This document shows positions 6,243-9,833 of a stretch of DNA of 9,833 nucleotides, in pieces (within the stretch, counting starts at the first letter, position 1; each line of letters opens with the position of its first letter). This DNA is from DATEAV01 sp964575425 (lineage in GTDB: Bacteria > Chloroflexota > Anaerolineae > Anaerolineales > E44-bin32). The notes under the pieces were generated by a model that worked only from the letters and a program-made list of their open reading frames with translations, was not told where the DNA came from and made no database searches. The translations under genes were made by a program, and so were the position numbers. The stretch is from contig CAZNRD010000072.1 in the NCBI GenBank assembly GCA_964575425.1, positions 1 through 9,833 on the forward strand, in the 5' to 3' direction.

Positions 6243-9191
6243 ATGAGTGATAACCAGGTCAAGTTCCAAAACCTCTTGCGCGAACTCTTCCAGTTCGACT
6301 GCGCCGATTTGGATTTCGGCACCTACCGCATCATGAATCACAAGCGGGCAGCCATCGAAAGTTTCATTACCGAGGACCTGCCCAAAGCCATTGCCGAGGA
6401 ATTGGAACACGGCGCGCTGGCCGAACAATCGCAGGCTGCGCAGGCGCTGGAAGCCGCGCGGAAAAAGGTGTTGGAATCTCTGGGCGATGACGCCCTGGAC
6501 GCAGACGGCAACCTGGGCGAGTCCTTTCGTTCTACTCCGGCGGGCCGGGCCTATCTGGAGGCGCAGCAGCGAGCCGCCGGTTCTCGCAGCCGCGATGCCC
6601 TGGAAGCCGCCATCTACAACCACCTCTACGCCTTCTTCAGCCGCTACTGGCAGGAAGGCGACTTTATCTCCAGGCGCCGTTATTCCAAGAAGGAACGCTA
6701 CGCCATCCCCTACAACAGCGAGGAGGTGTATCTCTACTGGGCTAACCACGATCAATACTACATCAAGACTGGCGAGTACTTTACCGACTACACCTACCAA
6801 GCCCCGAACGGCGTCACCGTGCACTTCAAACTGCGCCAGGCGGATGTAGAGCAGAATAACGTCAAGGGCGAGAAGCGCTTTTTCCTGCCGCGCCTGGGCG
6901 AGATCGCCTGGGAGGAGGCTGCGCGCGAACTCAGTATTCCCTTCGAGTACCGCCCGCTCACCGAGCAGGAGGCCATCGCCTACGGCCAGAAGAACCAACA
7001 GGAAGCCATAATCACCCAAGCCATGGCCCAGATCCCCCGGCGAGTCAAGGCGACTGACGCCCTGGCCGCCCTCACCGCCGAGCGGCGTAAGACCGACAAG
7101 GGCGAAACCGTCACCTATCTGGAACACCACCTGCGCCAGTACACCCGCCGCAACACCTCCGACTTTTTCATCCACAAAGACCTGCGCGGCTTCCTTGCCC
7201 GCGAACTGGACTTTTGCCTGAAGAACGAGGTGCTCAACCTGGAGGAGATGGAAGCGGCTGGCGAGCAGTTAGCCCAGGGCTGGTTCGAATCGGTGCGGCT
7301 CATCAAGAAAGTAGGCAAGCGCATCATCGAGTTTCTGGCGCAGATCGAAGACTTTCAGAAAATGCTCTGGGAGAAGCGAAAATTCGTCACTGAGACCTTT
7401 TACTGCATCACCATCGGCAATATCCCCGAAGCGTTCTACCCGGAAATTGCCGCCTGCGAGGCGCAGTGGGAGGAGTGGAAAACGCTCTTTGACCTTGAAG
7501 CACCCAAAGCCGCCAATAAGCGCGCCGAATTGCTCAAAGCCCACCTTACGCTGGTGCTGGACACGCGCCACTTTTCCCCAGACCCTTCGGCAGGCTCAGG
7601 GCAGAGCTTCACCGACCGCCTGCTGGCTTCCTTTGACAACCTGGACGAGATGACCGACGGCCTGCTGGTGCATTCCGAAAACTGGCAGGCGCTTAATCTC
7701 TTGCAGGAGAAGTATCGGGAGCGGGTGAAGTGCATCTACATTGATCCGCCGTATAACACGGGGAGCGATGAGTTTCTTTATCGCGATAACTACCAGCATT
7801 CAAGTTGGCTGGCGATGATGGAGGGTCGCCTTAACGTATCCAAGCATCTACTGTGTCATGGGGGAGTCGCTTTCGTTAACATTGATGATAACGAAGAACA
7901 CGAACTTAGACTCCTTCTTGATCGAGTTATGTGCAGAGAGTGCTTTTGCAATGCAATCACATGGGCATATGGAACAACTGCACGCGGTGCAAAAGCTATC
8001 TCTAGTAGATTGCCAAGAAACTACGACACGATTCTCCTGTACGAGAAAGAAGCGGGTAAAGCATCGTTAAGAAAGGTGACTTTTCCTTACAAGGTGAGAA
8101 TTGAGGAAGCGAACGCAGTAGGATTTCGGCAAGATCAGAACGGTCGATGGTTTAAGACGGCGCCCCGCGGTGATTATACCGACGAGAGTATTGAATTACT
8201 AAGACAACAGGACAGAGTTTATGAAACTGAAGCGGGGAATATACGAATCAAGTACTTCCTCAGAGAAGAAAACGGCTTTGTCATAGAAGACAAGTTAGTT
8301 GGTGATGTGTGGACTGATATTCCAGACATGATGCACGCGCCCAAATCTGAGCGTTGTGATTTTGATACCCAAAAGCCTCTTTCACTCCTCAAGAGAGTCC
8401 TATCTCTGGCTTTGGAAAACAATGAATTGTGTATAGACTTCTTCGCCGGCTCCGGCACCACCGGCCACGCGGTCATCGCCCTCAACCGCGAGGACGGCGG
8501 TCGGCGCAAGTTCATCCTGGTGGAGATGGCTGATTACCTTGACACTGTGCTTTTGCCGCGCATCAAGAAGGTCACCTTCACGCCGGAGTGGAAGGACGGC
8601 AAGCCCAAGCGCATGGCAACGCCAGAGGAAGCCGGGCGCTCCCCTCGCATCGTCAAGATCATCCGCCTGGAGTCCTACGAGGACGTGCTCAACAACCTGA
8701 CCTTTGACGAAGAGAACGGCACTAAGGCACTGCAACTCTTCAAAGACGACTACCTGCTCTCCTGCATGCTTCGCTGGGAGACGCGCCATAGTGAAACCCT
8801 GCTGAATGTGGAGCAACTGCAATCGCCCTTCTCCTACAAACTGCGGATCCACCGCGACGGCGAAATCCGCGAGCAGGCCGTGGACCTGCCGGAAACCTTC
8901 GCCTACCTGCTGGGCCTGGACGTGGAGACGCGGCGCGTGTACAGCGACAACGGGCGGCGTTACTGGGTCTATCGCGGCACCCTGCGCAATGGCCGCACCG
9001 TCGCCGTCATCTGGCGCGACACGAAGGGCTGGAGGGAAGACGACTTCCGGCGCGACCGCGACTTTGTGGCCGAACACAGGATGACCGAGGGCGCGGATGA
9101 AATCTACACCAACGGCGATTCCTGCATTCCCGGCGCGCGCTCGCTGGACGGTCTGTTCAGGGCGCGCATGTTTCCCCGGCTGGAGGCGTAG
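6243..9191 (+). CDS. Large beta-class site-specific DNA methyltransferase (N6-A/N4-C type)
   Basis: This 982-residue protein transfers a methyl group from S-adenosylmethionine to an exocyclic amino group of a DNA base. Catalytic motif IV, DPPY, is at residues 501-504. The S-adenosylmethionine motif I, FAGSGTTGH, is at 734-742. This order, with the recognition region between, is the beta class, as in type III Mod proteins. The N-terminal ~480 residues are an extension with blocks such as FQFDCADLDFGTYRIMNHKR (18-37) and a helical Ala/Glu-rich stretch near 55-80. It also has about 240 residues after motif I. Length and architecture recall the large methylases of type III-like and BREX type 3-like (PglXI) loci, but neither BrxC, PglZ nor a helicase is in view. 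Residues 447-455 contain an in-frame repeat-derived insert, and the 505-732 region has strikingly lower GC than its flanks. The nucleotidyltransferase gene follows after 2 bp. Confidence 0.92.
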   Translation: MSDNQVKFQNLLRELFQFDCADLDFGTYRIMNHKRAAIESFITEDLPKAIAEELEHGALAEQSQAAQALEAARKKVLESLGDDALDADGNLGESFRSTPAGRAYLEAQQRAAGSRSRDALEAAIYNHLYAFFSRYWQEGDFISRRRYSKKERYAIPYNSEEVYLYWANHDQYYIKTGEYFTDYTYQAPNGVTVHFKLRQADVEQNNVKGEKRFFLPRLGEIAWEEAARELSIPFEYRPLTEQEAIAYGQKNQQEAIITQAMAQIPRRVKATDALAALTAERRKTDKGETVTYLEHHLRQYTRRNTSDFFIHKDLRGFLARELDFCLKNEVLNLEEMEAAGEQLAQGWFESVRLIKKVGKRIIEFLAQIEDFQKMLWEKRKFVTETFYCITIGNIPEAFYPEIAACEAQWEEWKTLFDLEAPKAANKRAELLKAHLTLVLDTRHFSPDPSAGSGQSFTDRLLASFDNLDEMTDGLLVHSENWQALNLLQEKYRERVKCIYIDPPYNTGSDEFLYRDNYQHSSWLAMMEGRLNVSKHLLCHGGVAFVNIDDNEEHELRLLLDRVMCRECFCNAITWAYGTTARGAKAISSRLPRNYDTILLYEKEAGKASLRKVTFPYKVRIEEANAVGFRQDQNGRWFKTAPRGDYTDESIELLRQQDRVYETEAGNIRIKYFLREENGFVIEDKLVGDVWTDIPDMMHAPKSERCDFDTQKPLSLLKRVLSLALENNELCIDFFAGSGTTGHAVIALNREDGGRRKFILVEMADYLDTVLLPRIKKVTFTPEWKDGKPKRMATPEEAGRSPRIVKIIRLESYEDVLNNLTFDEENGTKALQLFKDDYLLSCMLRWETRHSETLLNVEQLQSPFSYKLRIHRDGEIREQAVDLPETFAYLLGLDVETRRVYSDNGRRYWVYRGTLRNGRTVAVIWRDTKGWREDDFRRDRDFVAEHRMTEGADEIYTNGDSCIPGARSLDGLFRARMFPRLEA
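7584..7602 (+). repeat. Dispersed-repeat-like 19-mer inside the methyltransferase gene
   Basis: CCTTCGGCAGGCTCAGGGC matches, with one base changed, a sequence class (CCTTCGACAGGCTCAGGG and its complement) that I recall as widely dispersed in several bacterial genomes, often as one arm of a palindrome. Here only one arm is present and it is in frame, encoding PSAGSGQ (residues 448-454) between HFSPD and SFTDRLLASF. Glycine/serine insertions of this kind at a surface loop would be tolerated. A second copy is not seen in this window, so the repeat status rests on outside knowledge. Confidence 0.45.
7760..8440 (+). other. Low-GC segment covering the methyltransferase recognition region
   Basis: Sampled blocks in this segment (7861-7980 and 8221-8280) are 42-43% GC, and its last 40 bases are 33%. 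The next 40 bases from 8441 are about 78%, and 8461-8520 is 72%. The left edge is gradual, between about 7740 and 7860. The right edge falls at the first codons of motif I. The frame stays open throughout, so this is a coding mosaic rather than an insertion that breaks the gene. The position matches the target-recognition region of a beta-class enzyme (between motifs IV and I). Confidence 0.7.
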
Positions 9192-9193
9192 TC

Positions 9194-9494
<301 letters not shown>

Positions 9495-9505
<11 letters not shown>

Positions 9506-9824
9506 TGCCGCCCTGCTGCTGGACATCCTTATCGCCGCCAGAGAAGCCCGGGAGTTCAGTGAGGGCCTCACCTGGGAGGCGTTCCAGCGGAGTTCCCTGC
9601 ACCAGCACGCCATTGCCAAAGCCCTGGAGAACATCGGCGAGGCGGCGCGCAAGGTGTCTGACGAGACCAGGGCCGCTCATCCTCAGATCCCCTGGCCTGA
9701 GGTCATTGGCCTGCGCCATCGCATCTCACACGATTATTTCCATCTCGACCTCGTGAGAATGTGGGAGATCGTCCAACACGTGTATGTCGTCAGACCAATT
9801 GGGACATTGGGAGCCGTTTGCTAA
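9495..9824 (+). CDS. hepT: HepT-type HEPN ribonuclease toxin (DUF86)
   Basis: This 109-residue, mostly helical protein carries the HEPN catalytic motif Rx4HxY as R74-x4-H79-x-Y81 in GLRHRISHDYF. Other family features are the ENIGEAARK block (45-53) and the PWPEVIGLRH approach to the motif. HepT toxins are RNases. Y81 is the position modified by the MntA partner in studied systems. The gene starts inside the antitoxin gene (11-nt overlap). The C-terminus is odd. After about residue 94 the usual acidic/leucine-rich last helix (of the type DLP-x-L) is absent and is replaced by VYVVRPIGTLGAVC, where base composition also drops. The protein may thus have lost its native tail. The catalytic core is intact. 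Confidence 0.88.
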
Positions 9825-9833
9825 GAGACACTT
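9784..9833 (+). CDS. Possible start of the next gene (partial)
   Basis: An ATG at 9784, in a different frame from hepT, opens a frame that runs to the window edge and gives MSSDQLGHWEPFAKRH. The composition looks like a real protein start and would overlap the hepT end by about 41 nt. There is no good ribosome-binding site just upstream, and third-position GC is not informative over so few codons. If real, it would be the next member of the cassette, perhaps the restriction or helicase subunit, but nothing in view shows that. Confidence 0.35.
   Translation, partial: MSSDQLGHWEPFAKRH

Noticed and set aside
6168..7175. 335-residue open frame on the minus strand
   Set aside because: It is the antisense of the methyltransferase N-terminal region. 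Its Val/Gly/Leu-rich sequence is a mirror of the real coding frame and has no motif.
7760..8440. Low-GC segment as a separate inserted mobile gene
   Set aside because: The methyltransferase frame runs through it without a stop and both catalytic motifs flank it correctly, so it is part of the protein rather than an insertion that interrupts it.
8400..9077. 225-residue open frame on the minus strand inside the methyltransferase
   Set aside because: It is antisense to a frame with secure motifs, and its own translation lacks recognisable domains.

Overview
The window is GC-rich (roughly 60-65% by eye), densely coding bacterial DNA. No rRNA, tRNA, CRISPR array or insertion sequence is visible. 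The organism cannot be named from this sequence alone. The high GC content, the DUF362-like fragment, the pair of small membrane proteins and a dispersed repeat of the CCTTCGRCAGGCTCAGGG type would suit an environmental Chloroflexota (Anaerolineae-like) genome. That assignment is an inference with low confidence.

Layout. (1) Positions 1-69 hold the last codons of a + strand gene that converges on a minus-strand cluster. (2) Positions 135-3423 carry three minus-strand genes. In transcription order they are a DUF418 multi-pass membrane protein, a membrane-anchored alpha/beta hydrolase with an intact catalytic triad, and a small P-loop kinase-like protein. The gaps of about 170-180 bp mean they need not be one operon. 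(3) Positions 3733-4397 carry two small membrane proteins on the minus strand, joined by an ATGA stop/start overlap. (4) Divergent from these, on the + strand, a short DUF362-like protein that looks C-terminally truncated overlaps the start of a YbhN/LPG-synthase-type (UPF0104) multi-pass membrane protein. (5) After a 321-bp gap, a compact + strand defence-like cassette runs from 6243 to the window edge. It encodes a 982-aa beta-class DNA methyltransferase, an MntA-type nucleotidyltransferase antitoxin, a HepT-type HEPN toxin, and the possible start of a further gene.

How the last group may work. The methyltransferase has its motifs in the order DPPY, recognition region, FAGSGTT, with an N-terminal extension of several hundred residues. 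That architecture recalls the large methylases of type III-like restriction or BREX type 3-like loci. The MNT/HEPN pair follows after 2 bp and is itself joined by an 11-nt overlap, so co-expression is likely. A nuclease or helicase partner would be expected just beyond the right edge but is not in view.

The most notable signal is inside the methyltransferase. The stretch between its two catalytic motifs falls to about 42% GC, with a sharp right boundary exactly at motif I, where the sequence returns to over 70% GC. This is what replacement of the target-recognition domain by recombination would leave. A dispersed-repeat-like 19-mer also sits in frame within the same gene.
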